Below, piece by piece: positions 53,342-63,201 of a DNA stretch of 64,000 nt. The notes beneath the pieces are model-generated. The model was not told the DNA's origin and ran no database searches. It worked only from the letters and a program-made list of their open reading frames with translations. Position 1 is the first letter of the stretch; every line of letters begins with the position of its first letter. The translations under genes and the position numbers were made by a program. Source of the DNA: Taibaiella helva (lineage in GTDB: Bacteria > Bacteroidota > Bacteroidia > Chitinophagales > Chitinophagaceae); assembly GCF_003545695.1 (NCBI RefSeq), contig NZ_QUZZ01000015.1, positions 1 to 64,000 of the forward strand, read 5' to 3'.

Positions 53342-54874
53342 ATGAAAAACCGCTCCCGGGCCTGTGCCCTTATCCTGGCGCTTATCCTGTGTATGCCCCT
53401 GCGCAGCCCTGCCCAGGAGACAGAGGCGTCTATTGCAGCCGCGACCACCTATCTTAATAGCCGCACCAAAGGACTGGACCGGTATCTGAAGCACAGCGAT
53501 AAGATACGGCAGCGGCTGCTGCGCAAGCTCAAGCGCAAGGAAGAAAAGATCGCCCGGCAGTTGGCGGCAAAAGATTCTGCGCTGTACCGGCAGTATATGG
53601 GGCAAAAGCTCAGCTATGATTCTATAGCGAACCTGTCCAACGATACCACAGCGCTGGCCCGGCTGTCGCATAAGAAAAGCCGTGTGATCGACAGCCTGCG
53701 CGGGGTACAGCAATTCCTGCAGCGGCAATCGGGCAAGCTGGGCGCAGCTTCTTCGCTGGCCGGTAAAGCCGGAGTGGACCTTCCCTATACCGATAAGCTG
53801 GATCAGCTGCAGCAGCAATTGGGTTCGGGGCAGCAGCTCGACGAGCTTATCCGGCAACGGACCTCCTCGCTGGAGCGCCTGGCCGGAAACCAGAACCTGG
53901 GCGGCCTGCAGCAGATACAGAAAAACGTTTACTATGCACAGGAGAAAATGAAAGCCTGGAAGCAGCTTTCCGATGACCCGGATGCTGCGGAAGAAAAAGC
54001 CCTGGAATACCTGCAGGGTACCGAAGGCTTTTCGGGCTATCTCAATACCGATAAGGCTTTCAGCGGACTGGGCAACAAAGCCACTGCCGCCGACCTGCAG
54101 CGCATCGGCTACCAAACCAAAGACCAGGTGAACGGCATGCTGCAGGAAAAGCTCGGCAGCAGCCTCGGCGCCGTGCAGCAGCAGATGGGTCAGCAGATTC
54201 AGGATTATACTGCTCAGCTGGAGGGCGTGAAAGGAAAGCTCAGCGAAGTGAAGAGCGGTGTAGACCAGGCCAGGCAGGGTGTGCAGGAAGCCCGTCAGGC
54301 CAAAGACAAATTAAAGCATATCGAAAAACCTTCCTTCAGGAAGAACCCCGAGCGGGGAAAACCTTTCTGGCAGCGGCTGGAGACACAATATAATTTCCAG
54401 ACCAGCCGTGCCGGCACCGATGGCTTGCGCCCGGCCATGCTGGACCTGGGCGCTTCCGTAGCCTTTAAGCATACGCCGCGTCTGAGCTATGGCCTGGGCC
54501 TGGGACTCAGCGCAGGACTGGGACAAAACTGGCAGCATATACGCTTCAGCTATGAAGGACTGACCGCGCGCGCTTTCGCCGACTGGAAATGGATCTATGG
54601 CTTCAGCTTCCAGGCCGGCTACGAGCGCAGCTTCCGGCCGGGTAACCGGGCTTACCTGCCGGAGCAGCAGAACAAGCCGCAGCCGGACAACAATAATGAT
54701 AACGCCCTCAAAGAAGCCTTTGGCGGCCAGCAGCAAACGGCCTATATCGGCGTAATGAAACGCTACCGTATCAGCAGCCGCTGGAGCGGCACACTGTTGA
54801 TCGGCTACAACTTCCTCTGGCAGCAGGAAAACCTGAGAAGCCCGTGGGTATTACGGTTTGGGTGGGGTAAATGA
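53342..54874 (+). CDS. Exported coiled-coil / outer-membrane-type protein
   Basis: 510 residues from the ATG at 53342; a longer frame to 53267 adds a hydrophilic stretch before the real signal (MKNRSRACALILALILCMPL). Residues about 45-330 are charged helices likely to coil (RQRLLRKLKRKEEKIARQLAAKD, LDQLQQQLGSGQQLDELIRQ). The last 150 residues alternate strands (AMLDLGASVAFKHTPRLSYGLGLGLS) and end LRSPWVLRFGWGK, as for a small barrel. No family recognised. 129 bp after the preceding gene and 47 bp before the Rhs partner gene. Confidence 0.55.
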   Translation: MKNRSRACALILALILCMPLRSPAQETEASIAAATTYLNSRTKGLDRYLKHSDKIRQRLLRKLKRKEEKIARQLAAKDSALYRQYMGQKLSYDSIANLSNDTTALARLSHKKSRVIDSLRGVQQFLQRQSGKLGAASSLAGKAGVDLPYTDKLDQLQQQLGSGQQLDELIRQRTSSLERLAGNQNLGGLQQIQKNVYYAQEKMKAWKQLSDDPDAAEEKALEYLQGTEGFSGYLNTDKAFSGLGNKATAADLQRIGYQTKDQVNGMLQEKLGSSLGAVQQQMGQQIQDYTAQLEGVKGKLSEVKSGVDQARQGVQEARQAKDKLKHIEKPSFRKNPERGKPFWQRLETQYNFQTSRAGTDGLRPAMLDLGASVAFKHTPRLSYGLGLGLSAGLGQNWQHIRFSYEGLTARAFADWKWIYGFSFQAGYERSFRPGNRAYLPEQQNKPQPDNNNDNALKEAFGGQQQTAYIGVMKRYRISSRWSGTLLIGYNFLWQQENLRSPWVLRFGWGK

Positions 54875-54921
54875 TAAGAAAACAGAAATAAAATATCATA
54901 ACAAAAAACGGCTATCACAAT

Positions 54922-57900
54922 ATGAAAACAAGTTTTGGTAAAGCAGCTATGGTCATTGCCATGCTTATTGGAGGTGGTACTGCGATGGCGCAGGGAAATG
55001 ACTATGGTGAAGACCTGACCAAGATCACAACGCCTTCGAGTAATGTATCCAGCCTGTTGAAGTTTACGGAGCTGCCGGTCAACTACTCGACGGGCACGCC
55101 CGATATTTCCATCCCGATATATACGATCAATACGGGTAAGCTGACCCTGCCGGTCACGCTGAAGTATGTTGCTTCAGGTATCCGCGTCGCGGAAAACTCA
55201 GGTTCAGTTGGCCTGGGATGGTCGCTTTCGGCTGAAGGTGCCATTCAGCAAGGAATTTTTGGTCTAGAGGATGACGGTACCTACCGGCAATATGGACTGC
55301 AATGGACCAATGCCGCTCTATTGCCTACCAGCACAGACGACTACCACCTTTTAGAGTCGCTTAATACGGGCGGATTGGATGGCGTACCAGATGTGTATAC
55401 CTTTAGCTTCCCGGGCAATGGTGGTAAATTTATCTATGCCGATTCCTTCCGCTGCCTGCCCCAGCAAAATCTTGCCATTTCTACAGCATACAACGGCCCT
55501 GATCAATCCTGGACGATCGTTGACCAGAATGGTACACAATATTTTTTCACCCTTACGGAGTATACCCATAACCGTGATGCATCTTCCAGCTCTTTTTCGA
55601 GGGCATGGTACCTCACCAAGATCAGGGACGCTAACAATGTGGATTCTATTGTGCTGGAATATGAGAATATGAAGGAAGGACAAGCTGTAGGCCGCAGCTA
55701 TTCCTTCACCACTTTCCGGCCAGATGGGTTTCCTTTATCTCCCTACAGCATCGATATGGCGCCGAACGATCCGCCCATACCCGGTACCTTTAGCCAGATC
55801 AGCCAGACCACAACGGGCTGGCAGCTGAAGCGGATCATATGGAACAATGGCAGCCTGGAATATGACATCGCCTGGGGCGACAGGGAAGACCTTGGCGGCG
55901 ACCGGGTGCCGCGTATTAAAAATCTATTGTTGTACGGTACAGATGCGCTATTGAAACGCGTGATCCATTTTGACCAGGATTACTTTGTGACGCCGGGTAA
56001 CAACGAACCTTATATGGGCAAGCGCCTCCGCCTGCAGAAGGTAACCTTTGCGCCCAGCCTGGCGACACTGACCTCGCCGGATGCTTATCAATACAGCTTT
56101 GAATACAACGAGACGCCACTGCCCGGCAAGCTTTCCAACCAGATCGATCATTGGGGCTTCTACAACGGAGCCATTGGTAATGAAAGCAGGGGCTTAATTC
56201 CCAGCTTTACAAAGCCTGGCATTCATTACTACGGCGCCGACAGAAACGTTAATCCCTTTTATGCAAAGGCTGCTATGCTGACCAAGGTCAATTACCCGAC
56301 AGGAGGCTACGCCGAATTCAGCTGGCAGTCCCATGCCAAAGTTTATCCGACACAGCTGCTGGATAGCGCCATTATCTATTTTGACTCGACGATGTACGCG
56401 GAAATGATCCATACCGGCCATCCGGTCAATGGCACCTGGGAAGACATCATTACTATTCCCACACTACCTACAGATATGTTTGGCGCTGGATTGTCTGCTA
56501 AGTACACGGCAAGCGGCGTAGGCATTGGCGGTGGTGGTAACTATCCTTTACTACTGACCCATGCGAGTGTCCAGGGAAAGCTTTATGAATATAGCAGCCT
56601 TAACCCGATGAGCAGTCCTGTGACAAGGGCGCAATATGACCTTACCTATAATTATAATACAAATACAGCCAACTGGGCTTATTCCACCAACCTGACCCTT
56701 TATCCCGGGAAATCCTATAAGTTTTTTGGCCACGTATTGGATGAAGGCTGGGGCGTACGACAAACCCTTAAAGTGAAATGGCCAAAGAAGGTATTGAATA
56801 CCTATACACCGCCCACAGAATTTGTGGGTGGCTTACGCATAGCGAAGATCACGCTATACGATAATTTCACAGATAAAAGTATCATCAAAAAGTATGGCTA
56901 CCCCAATTGCCGGGCATATAGTGCACCCAATTATACCGAAGAAATCTATAAATGGTACAAGTTGCCGACCAATGATCCTAACGATTGTCAATATGGTAAA
57001 ACGCAGGGCCTGGTTGTAAGCTCCAACAGCACCCATAATTTCCAGGCCGGTCCGCAGGCCGCCTATGATACCGTGAGAGAGGTGATCGGGGAACACGGAG
57101 AAGGCGGTTACAATGTATATACTTTTACCCCTTTTACAGAACCAGCTGGTGAATTTCCCGCATCCTGGCGTTTTGGCAGGATGCTAACCAAAAGCGTCTT
57201 CACTAACGCCAATGTAGAAGTACAGCGCACGATCTACAATAACAGGACGGTGCTCAACCCGGCACAGAATTTCGCCGGCCATACCGCTAAGCTCATCACT
57301 TCTTATCCCTGCTTTAACAGTGGCCTTATCGGCGTTTCTGATTTCGCCCCCTTATATCGCCAAAGGACATATAGTTTCCCCTGCGACTGGATTTATGTGG
57401 ATACCATAAAGACTTATGACCTCGTTGCCGGGACCAGCACTATCGCAGTGACCGATTATGATAATCCCAACCATCGGCAGCCGACCCGTTCAACGACCTA
57501 TAACTCAGATGGCAGCCGCCGTACGACGTTTATCAAATATCCTACAGATTATGCCCTTAGCAGTGCACCCATCGGCGATGCTGCGTTCATCAGTCAGCTA
57601 CAGCAAAAGCACATGCACAGCATACCCATAGAACAATATACCCAGCTCTGGCTACCGGGCAGCGGCAGTCCCCTGACCATCGCTGCGAGCTACAAGCAGT
57701 TTGGTAATCTTGTGGCGCCACAGCCCGGGCTCCTGGCGATGAAGCGCAGCTATAAGCTGGAGCTGAGCGAAGGCATCACTGACTTTCAACCCGCAACAAT
57801 AAGTGGTAACAGCATCAGCAAGGACAACCGGTATAAAGAGAAAGCTTATGCCGCCGAGTATGATACTCGTGCCAACCTGGTCAGCCTTAGCTTGCCCGGC

Positions 57901-58527
57901 AGCCAGGGCGAACAATATATTTATGGTTATGCCAACGCTTTCCCCATCGCTGTAGTACGCAATAATGATAACAGCAGGAAAGCGGGCTTTACCAGCTTTG
58001 AAGAAGGGGCCACCGGCAACTGGACTTATAATGAAGGCGCTGTCGTGAATTCAGCCAGCCAGTCTTTAACCGGCCGACGGTTCCTCGACCTTTCCCTGGG
58101 CAGCCCGTCCTTCTATTTCCGTCCGGCGGATAACAGCGATCCCAGCCCGCATCCTATTCCACCACCGGCGGCTTATATCGTTTCCTATTGGCTGAAAGGC
58201 GGAACGGCAGTGGTCAGCGGCAGCAGTCCCGGCAGCACCGGCATAAGTGCCAATGGCTGGACCTATTACGAACATCTCATCCCCAGCCCGAATGGCCCTG
58301 TAACCATTAACGGTACCGGCCAATTGGATGAGCTGAGGATCTACCCGGTCGGTTCGGTGATGGAAAGCTTCACCTATGACCCGCTGAACGGGATCACCAG
58401 CAGGGACGATGGCGCCGGCAGCATTATCCGTTACGATTACGACAATATGGGCCGCCTGAAAACGGAGAAAGATATCAGGGGTAACACAATCAAAGCCTAC
58501 GAGTATAAATACATGGGTAATCTCTAA
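54922..58527 (+). CDS. Rhs-locus partner protein (SpvB-like N-terminus, YD repeats at the end)
   Basis: 1201 residues, signal peptide 1-24. The N-terminal segment (LKFTELPVNYSTGTPDISIPIYTINTG...VALKYVASGIRVAENSGSVGLGWSL type) is the usual opening of Bacteroidota Rhs-associated proteins. Long beta-rich body. The final residues contain YD repeats (MESFTYDPLNGITSRDDGAG, RYDYDNMGRLKTEKDIRGN) and stop without a core domain or toxin. It is followed after 12 bp by the Rhs gene with the toxin tip. Together they probably form a beta-cage-type shell for the toxin, as known for TccC/BC-like and Rhs proteins (inference). Confidence 0.75.
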   Translation: MKTSFGKAAMVIAMLIGGGTAMAQGNDYGEDLTKITTPSSNVSSLLKFTELPVNYSTGTPDISIPIYTINTGKLTLPVTLKYVASGIRVAENSGSVGLGWSLSAEGAIQQGIFGLEDDGTYRQYGLQWTNAALLPTSTDDYHLLESLNTGGLDGVPDVYTFSFPGNGGKFIYADSFRCLPQQNLAISTAYNGPDQSWTIVDQNGTQYFFTLTEYTHNRDASSSSFSRAWYLTKIRDANNVDSIVLEYENMKEGQAVGRSYSFTTFRPDGFPLSPYSIDMAPNDPPIPGTFSQISQTTTGWQLKRIIWNNGSLEYDIAWGDREDLGGDRVPRIKNLLLYGTDALLKRVIHFDQDYFVTPGNNEPYMGKRLRLQKVTFAPSLATLTSPDAYQYSFEYNETPLPGKLSNQIDHWGFYNGAIGNESRGLIPSFTKPGIHYYGADRNVNPFYAKAAMLTKVNYPTGGYAEFSWQSHAKVYPTQLLDSAIIYFDSTMYAEMIHTGHPVNGTWEDIITIPTLPTDMFGAGLSAKYTASGVGIGGGGNYPLLLTHASVQGKLYEYSSLNPMSSPVTRAQYDLTYNYNTNTANWAYSTNLTLYPGKSYKFFGHVLDEGWGVRQTLKVKWPKKVLNTYTPPTEFVGGLRIAKITLYDNFTDKSIIKKYGYPNCRAYSAPNYTEEIYKWYKLPTNDPNDCQYGKTQGLVVSSNSTHNFQAGPQAAYDTVREVIGEHGEGGYNVYTFTPFTEPAGEFPASWRFGRMLTKSVFTNANVEVQRTIYNNRTVLNPAQNFAGHTAKLITSYPCFNSGLIGVSDFAPLYRQRTYSFPCDWIYVDTIKTYDLVAGTSTIAVTDYDNPNHRQPTRSTTYNSDGSRRTTFIKYPTDYALSSAPIGDAAFISQLQQKHMHSIPIEQYTQLWLPGSGSPLTIAASYKQFGNLVAPQPGLLAMKRSYKLELSEGITDFQPATISGNSISKDNRYKEKAYAAEYDTRANLVSLSLPGSQGEQYIYGYANAFPIAVVRNNDNSRKAGFTSFEEGATGNWTYNEGAVVNSASQSLTGRRFLDLSLGSPSFYFRPADNSDPSPHPIPPPAAYIVSYWLKGGTAVVSGSSPGSTGISANGWTYYEHLIPSPNGPVTINGTGQLDELRIYPVGSVMESFTYDPLNGITSRDDGAGSIIRYDYDNMGRLKTEKDIRGNTIKAYEYKYMGNL

Positions 58528-58539
58528 AATCCTAAGCAC

Positions 58540-61500
58540 GTGAACAATAAACTTCATTATACAGGCCTGCTGGCGGTGATGGCTGTTTTTGCCATGCAAC
58601 CCCTCAGCGGACAGCAATTGCCGAACCCGGCCCAGAACCTCCCTTCGCAACCAACACCTCCCGGCACCCCCCAACAGGTGCCTTATCCCGGAATCGGCAG
58701 CATAATCCATAACGGAAAAGGTAATTACGTAAAGACCTTTATACCGGACAAGGCGATACCGACGCTTATCGGCTCCTCCATACCTTTTCGCCAAACAACG
58801 GTTTACTTAGACGGCCTGGGCAGGCCGCTGCAAACGGTGGCCAAAAAGGCCTATGAAGACGGATACGATATCATCAATCATGTTGTCTATGACGACAATA
58901 CCGGCGCGGAAACCTATCAATACCTGCCTTTCCCGGTACGGACGACACAGTCGGATGGTAAGCTGGAAGGTGTTCCGCAAAGCGGGTTGCGCATTTTTTA
59001 CGACCAGGCCGGCCCGGATGAACAGCCTTACAGCAAGACAGAAACGGATGGGTCACCACTGAACCGTGTGCTGAAACAAATGCCGCCGGGGCGCAGCTGG
59101 GTAGGCAGCGGCAAGGGTACGGTTTATTCCTATTTAACCAATACCGCAGCAGACGGCGTACGGATCTTTACGATCGGCGCCGCCGCAGGCGATCTGCCAC
59201 AGACCTCCGGCACTTATGCTCCCGGCACCCTCAGCGTGCTGAAGACGACCGATGAAGACGGTAAATACACGCTGGAATATAAAGACCGGATGGGCCGGCT
59301 GATCCTGAAGAAAAACTGGATCAACGGTACCACCGGGCACAACGGCTTTGCCTGCACCTATTACGTTTATGACAACCTGAACCGGCTCCGCTATGTGATC
59401 CCGCCGCAGGCAGTAGCAACCATCTCTTCTACCTGGAACCTGAGCGGTGTAACAGAGCTTTGTTACCGGTACGGCTATGATGCCAAAGGGCGCACGAAAG
59501 AGAAGAAGATACCCGGCAAAGAAGTAGAATACATGATCTACGATAAGCGTGACCGGCTGGTCTTCTACCAGGATGGCAAGCTAAGGGCAGATAACGGCAA
59601 ATGGGCCTTTACCTTGTATGATGCCCTGGACCGGACCATTGCAACCGGTATTCAGCTGAAGGCCTATGGCGATATGCAGCTTGATAAAGATAACCTGCAA
59701 CAGACTATGGATGTCGGAACCATTGCTAACGGATTTATATTTCAATATTGCAATGATTATGCTTTGTATAACAGTTATCCGCCGGAGACCGGCCTGGGTT
59801 ATGAAGTGAAGACCTATACTTACTATGACAACTATGATCAGCTCTCGTCTTTGCCTTTTGACCCTAACCCATTCCCTGGCATTGCCATAAGCAGTAACCC
59901 TATCGATCTTTCGCAGTTCAGCAGCCAGACCAGGAGCCTGGCCACCGGTACCAAGGTAAAAGTGAAAGACCCGGAATCCGGCAACGAACGCTGGCTCAGC
60001 AGCGTGAACTATTATGACGAACAGGGGCGCGTGATGCAGACACGTTCGCAGAACTATAAGGGTGGTATTGAGACCAGCAGCAATACCTATTATTTCCAGG
60101 GGCAGCTGGGCAAAAACCTGCTGCAGCACGAGAATCCTGATGCAAAAGAGCTGCCGGGTGTCGCCGGCGGCCCGCCGGCCAATATTAAGATACTGACCAC
60201 CAATACCTATGACTTCCAGATAGGTGGCGGCAGGGCGTCCCTTACAAACGTCACCCAGAAGTTCAATGATGGCGCCCTCGATTATCCCCTGGCTAATTTC
60301 TATTATGACCATCTCGGCCGCGTGGTGGTGAAGCAAACGCCGGCAGCCAATATGCTGCAGGAATATACCCTGCGGGGTTTTCTCAACCACATCGATGTGC
60401 GCAATACCAACAATGACCCGGATAGCGTGCACCTGTTCGAGGAAAACCTTTATTACGACAAAGGGTTTGGCAGCCGGCTGTACAACGGCAATATCGCGGG
60501 CATTACCTGGCGCATGGCCGGTAGCGCTGCCGATACCCAGGCCTACGGCTACAGCTACGACAACCTCAACCGGCTGACCCATGCCCAATACGGCCGCAAG
60601 AGTCCCGGCAGCTGGCAGTGGCCGACAACCAGCTACGACTATACTGTTTCGGGAATAGATTACGATCTCAATGGCAATATCCAGCACATGAACCAGAGAG
60701 GCGTACCCTTCCCGGGCATCAGCGCACCGATTGCAATGGACCAGCTGACCTATGCCTATGCACCCGGCAGCAACCAGCTGATCAGCGTGCAGGATGCGAT
60801 ACCGGCATCGGCTACTACGCCTTTGCCCGATTTTAAAAACAATGCCAATGCCGCTACGGAATATACCTACGATGCCAATGGGAATATGCTCACGGATGCG
60901 AACAAAGGCATCAATACCGCTATTGCCTACAGCCAGCTCAATAAGCCGGAGATCATCTTGATGGGTGGAACTAATGAGGGTAAAATCGTTAACATTTACG
61001 ATGCCCTTGGCAACCGGCTGCAGAAACGGACCAAAGCAAAAAACAGTAGCAAGACGGATGTCTTTGATTATATCGGTAACTTCGTTTATAAGAACGATAC
61101 CCTCCAGTACGTGCTGAACAGCGAAGGTAGGGCGCGACCGGTTGCCAACAGCAGCAATGAGCTGAAATTTACTTTCGATTACTTTGTAAAGGATCACCTG
61201 GGCAATGTGCGCAGCACGCTGAACGCAGAGCCGTCCGACGAGACTTACCTGGCCCGGCATGAGATATCACTCGCAGGTGTCGAGCAATTGGTCTTTGACA
61301 ATATTCCGACGGTAAGGGATACAAAGCCCGGCAGTACAGATCCCGAGGATCGTATGGCAGCCCGGCTTAATGGTAGCGACAAACGCATCGGAACGGCCAT
61401 TATGCTGAAGACCATGCCCGGCGACCGTTTCGTGATCAGGACCGATGCCTTTAGTGAAGATGGCTTCAAAGACAACGGATCGGCGCAGCCGGAAGCACTG

Positions 61501-62820
61501 GTTGAATCGCTTGCCAGCGTATTGCTGGGTGGCAATACCTATTCGGGTGTACCCATCGCCGAGCTGCCCGATAATGTGCGGACCATCCAGACTGTTTTCA
61601 ATAACCCCGCCCTGGTAGGAGAACTGGCCCAGCTTTCGCTCAACGATGATCCGGCGAGGCCCAAGGCGCACCTGAATGTGCTGCAGTTCAACAGTAAATT
61701 TGAATTGGTTAGAGGAGGCAGCGCAGTAACTCAAGTACCTTGGGATGGCATGGGCGGCTGGACGACCTTCGGACCGGTAATGCCCGCGGGAACGGTAGGT
61801 ACCGAAGTGGGTGTGGTAAGTGCTGATGCGGGCTATATCATCGTCTTTGTCGATAACCAGAGCCTGGGTAAAGATGTCTGGTTCGACAACATTATGATTG
61901 AGCACTACGCAGGCAAAGTAATGGAAGAGAACCACTATTACCCCTTCGGCTTAACCCTGGCGCTGGACACGCGTCCCGGACATAAGGAACAGCCGTATAA
62001 ATTCCAGAAGCAGAGCCATGAAAATGATTTTGGACTAAACATTTACAGCTTTAAGTACAGGGAGCATGATCCGCAGATCGGAAGATTCTGGCAGGTTGAT
62101 CCTTTGTCGGATAAATATGTACATAATAGTACTTATGCGTTTTCAGAAAATAAAGTAGTAAATGGTATAGAGTTGGAGGGGTTGGAGGTAGTATTAATTA
62201 ACGAAAGAAAGGACCCTACAATATATAAAGCGGGTATAGGTAATACGGATAAGTCTGCCGTGCATATTTACGCACATGGCACACCATCAAATGTTGACAT
62301 TTCAGGAAATGGCAATTGGTCTAACAAGAAGGAGGATTTTAAAGCTATTTTGGAAAAGAGTGATGTTTACCAGAAAAACAAAGACTCGAAGGATTTAGTA
62401 GTTATTTTACACTCCTGTAGAGTTGGTAGATCGTATGTTGACGAAGACGGAAACTACACTCCTTCTTATGCAGAAAATATGAGCGGTGAGTTTCCCAATC
62501 TAACGATTATTGCACCAGATGAAAGAGATGCCTTCTCTGATGATGGCGAACTCGGGCCAAGAAAAATAGACGATCCTAAGAACAAACGTGGAGATTATAA
62601 ACCTGGTACAGCCCATAAGATGAATAGTGAAAAAGGCAATTGGAATGTATTTAAAAATGGGAAAATGACTGGTTCTTATAGTGCCGGAGATTATGATGCG
62701 GAAGAAGCCCCGTCTTGGTATGAACGCAATTTTCAATTTAACACTAATCGCAATGTAAATACAGGTTCTAGTGAACCATCTCCAGTTACTATTGGCAAAG
62801 AAATAGAAAAAGAAAACTAA
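58540..62820 (+). CDS. DUF6443 Rhs protein with predicted cysteine-protease toxin tip
   Basis: 1426 residues, signal peptide about 1-25. A DUF6443 domain (about 45-180: FRQTTVYLDGLGRPLQTVAKKA...YQYLPFP), YD repeats to about 950, a strand-rich insert containing LNDDPARPKAHLNVLQFN (about 1033-1050), and the Rhs core signature HYYPFGLT...GRFWQVDPLSDKYVHNSTYAFSENKV (about 1125-1210). The tip (1213-1426) is AT-rich against its own gene. It reads VHIYAHGTP (His1246) and VVILHSCRVGRS (Cys1293), with SYAENMSGEFPNLTIIAPDERDAFSD, the His..Cys order of clan CD (caspase/gingipain/C80-like) peptidases. Likely cleaves target-cell proteins. The candidate immunity gene starts 9 bp downstream. Confidence 0.8.
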   Translation: MNNKLHYTGLLAVMAVFAMQPLSGQQLPNPAQNLPSQPTPPGTPQQVPYPGIGSIIHNGKGNYVKTFIPDKAIPTLIGSSIPFRQTTVYLDGLGRPLQTVAKKAYEDGYDIINHVVYDDNTGAETYQYLPFPVRTTQSDGKLEGVPQSGLRIFYDQAGPDEQPYSKTETDGSPLNRVLKQMPPGRSWVGSGKGTVYSYLTNTAADGVRIFTIGAAAGDLPQTSGTYAPGTLSVLKTTDEDGKYTLEYKDRMGRLILKKNWINGTTGHNGFACTYYVYDNLNRLRYVIPPQAVATISSTWNLSGVTELCYRYGYDAKGRTKEKKIPGKEVEYMIYDKRDRLVFYQDGKLRADNGKWAFTLYDALDRTIATGIQLKAYGDMQLDKDNLQQTMDVGTIANGFIFQYCNDYALYNSYPPETGLGYEVKTYTYYDNYDQLSSLPFDPNPFPGIAISSNPIDLSQFSSQTRSLATGTKVKVKDPESGNERWLSSVNYYDEQGRVMQTRSQNYKGGIETSSNTYYFQGQLGKNLLQHENPDAKELPGVAGGPPANIKILTTNTYDFQIGGGRASLTNVTQKFNDGALDYPLANFYYDHLGRVVVKQTPAANMLQEYTLRGFLNHIDVRNTNNDPDSVHLFEENLYYDKGFGSRLYNGNIAGITWRMAGSAADTQAYGYSYDNLNRLTHAQYGRKSPGSWQWPTTSYDYTVSGIDYDLNGNIQHMNQRGVPFPGISAPIAMDQLTYAYAPGSNQLISVQDAIPASATTPLPDFKNNANAATEYTYDANGNMLTDANKGINTAIAYSQLNKPEIILMGGTNEGKIVNIYDALGNRLQKRTKAKNSSKTDVFDYIGNFVYKNDTLQYVLNSEGRARPVANSSNELKFTFDYFVKDHLGNVRSTLNAEPSDETYLARHEISLAGVEQLVFDNIPTVRDTKPGSTDPEDRMAARLNGSDKRIGTAIMLKTMPGDRFVIRTDAFSEDGFKDNGSAQPEALVESLASVLLGGNTYSGVPIAELPDNVRTIQTVFNNPALVGELAQLSLNDDPARPKAHLNVLQFNSKFELVRGGSAVTQVPWDGMGGWTTFGPVMPAGTVGTEVGVVSADAGYIIVFVDNQSLGKDVWFDNIMIEHYAGKVMEENHYYPFGLTLALDTRPGHKEQPYKFQKQSHENDFGLNIYSFKYREHDPQIGRFWQVDPLSDKYVHNSTYAFSENKVVNGIELEGLEVVLINERKDPTIYKAGIGNTDKSAVHIYAHGTPSNVDISGNGNWSNKKEDFKAILEKSDVYQKNKDSKDLVVILHSCRVGRSYVDEDGNYTPSYAENMSGEFPNLTIIAPDERDAFSDDGELGPRKIDDPKNKRGDYKPGTAHKMNSEKGNWNVFKNGKMTGSYSAGDYDAEEAPSWYERNFQFNTNRNVNTGSSEPSPVTIGKEIEKEN

Positions 62821-62829
62821 AAGCATTTT

Positions 62830-63201
62830 ATGAAAAACATTCTGTTAACATTGTCTCTCATAGCTAATATTGCTCTAACTGTATTTTATTTTATAAGGTT
62901 CAACGCATCAGAGCCCAGTTTATCTACAAATTCTATGGAGAAAAATGATAGTTTTCCAGATTACGAAATAACATCAATGAAAAATTTCAAAGCTGTTTAC
63001 TTAAATAAAAATGACAGTCTCTATAAAGATTTATGGAGTGAAGCCTTTGAAAATGAACCGGAACAAGCCTTTTTAATTGCCTGTTCCTATTATTATGTAA
63101 AAAAGGATACAGCGATTTTAAAAGATATCAAGGTGTCAATCGAGCAATTAGAACATGCCTATAAAAGAAGAATCATGATAGACTACGATTCCTTACAATA
63201 G
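62830..63201 (+). CDS. Small membrane-anchored protein, candidate immunity to the Rhs toxin
   Basis: 123 residues. One N-terminal membrane helix (4-22: ILLTLSLIANIALTVFYF), then a hydrophilic, mostly helical domain (FKAVYLNKNDSLYKDLWSEAFENEPEQAF, IKVSIEQLEHAYKRR). AT-rich like the toxin tip and unlike the rest of the locus. Its position 9 bp after the toxin is the usual place for immunity genes. No similarity to a named immunity family was seen; assignment is by position and base composition. An anchored immunity domain in the periplasm would fit a toxin acting there. Confidence 0.55.
   Translation: MKNILLTLSLIANIALTVFYFIRFNASEPSLSTNSMEKNDSFPDYEITSMKNFKAVYLNKNDSLYKDLWSEAFENEPEQAFLIACSYYYVKKDTAILKDIKVSIEQLEHAYKRRIMIDYDSLQ

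Noticed and set aside
59581-61260. 559-codon open frame antisense to the Rhs gene
   Set aside because: Lies fully inside a well-supported gene; hydrophobic, biased composition expected from the antisense of YD repeats; no domain match.
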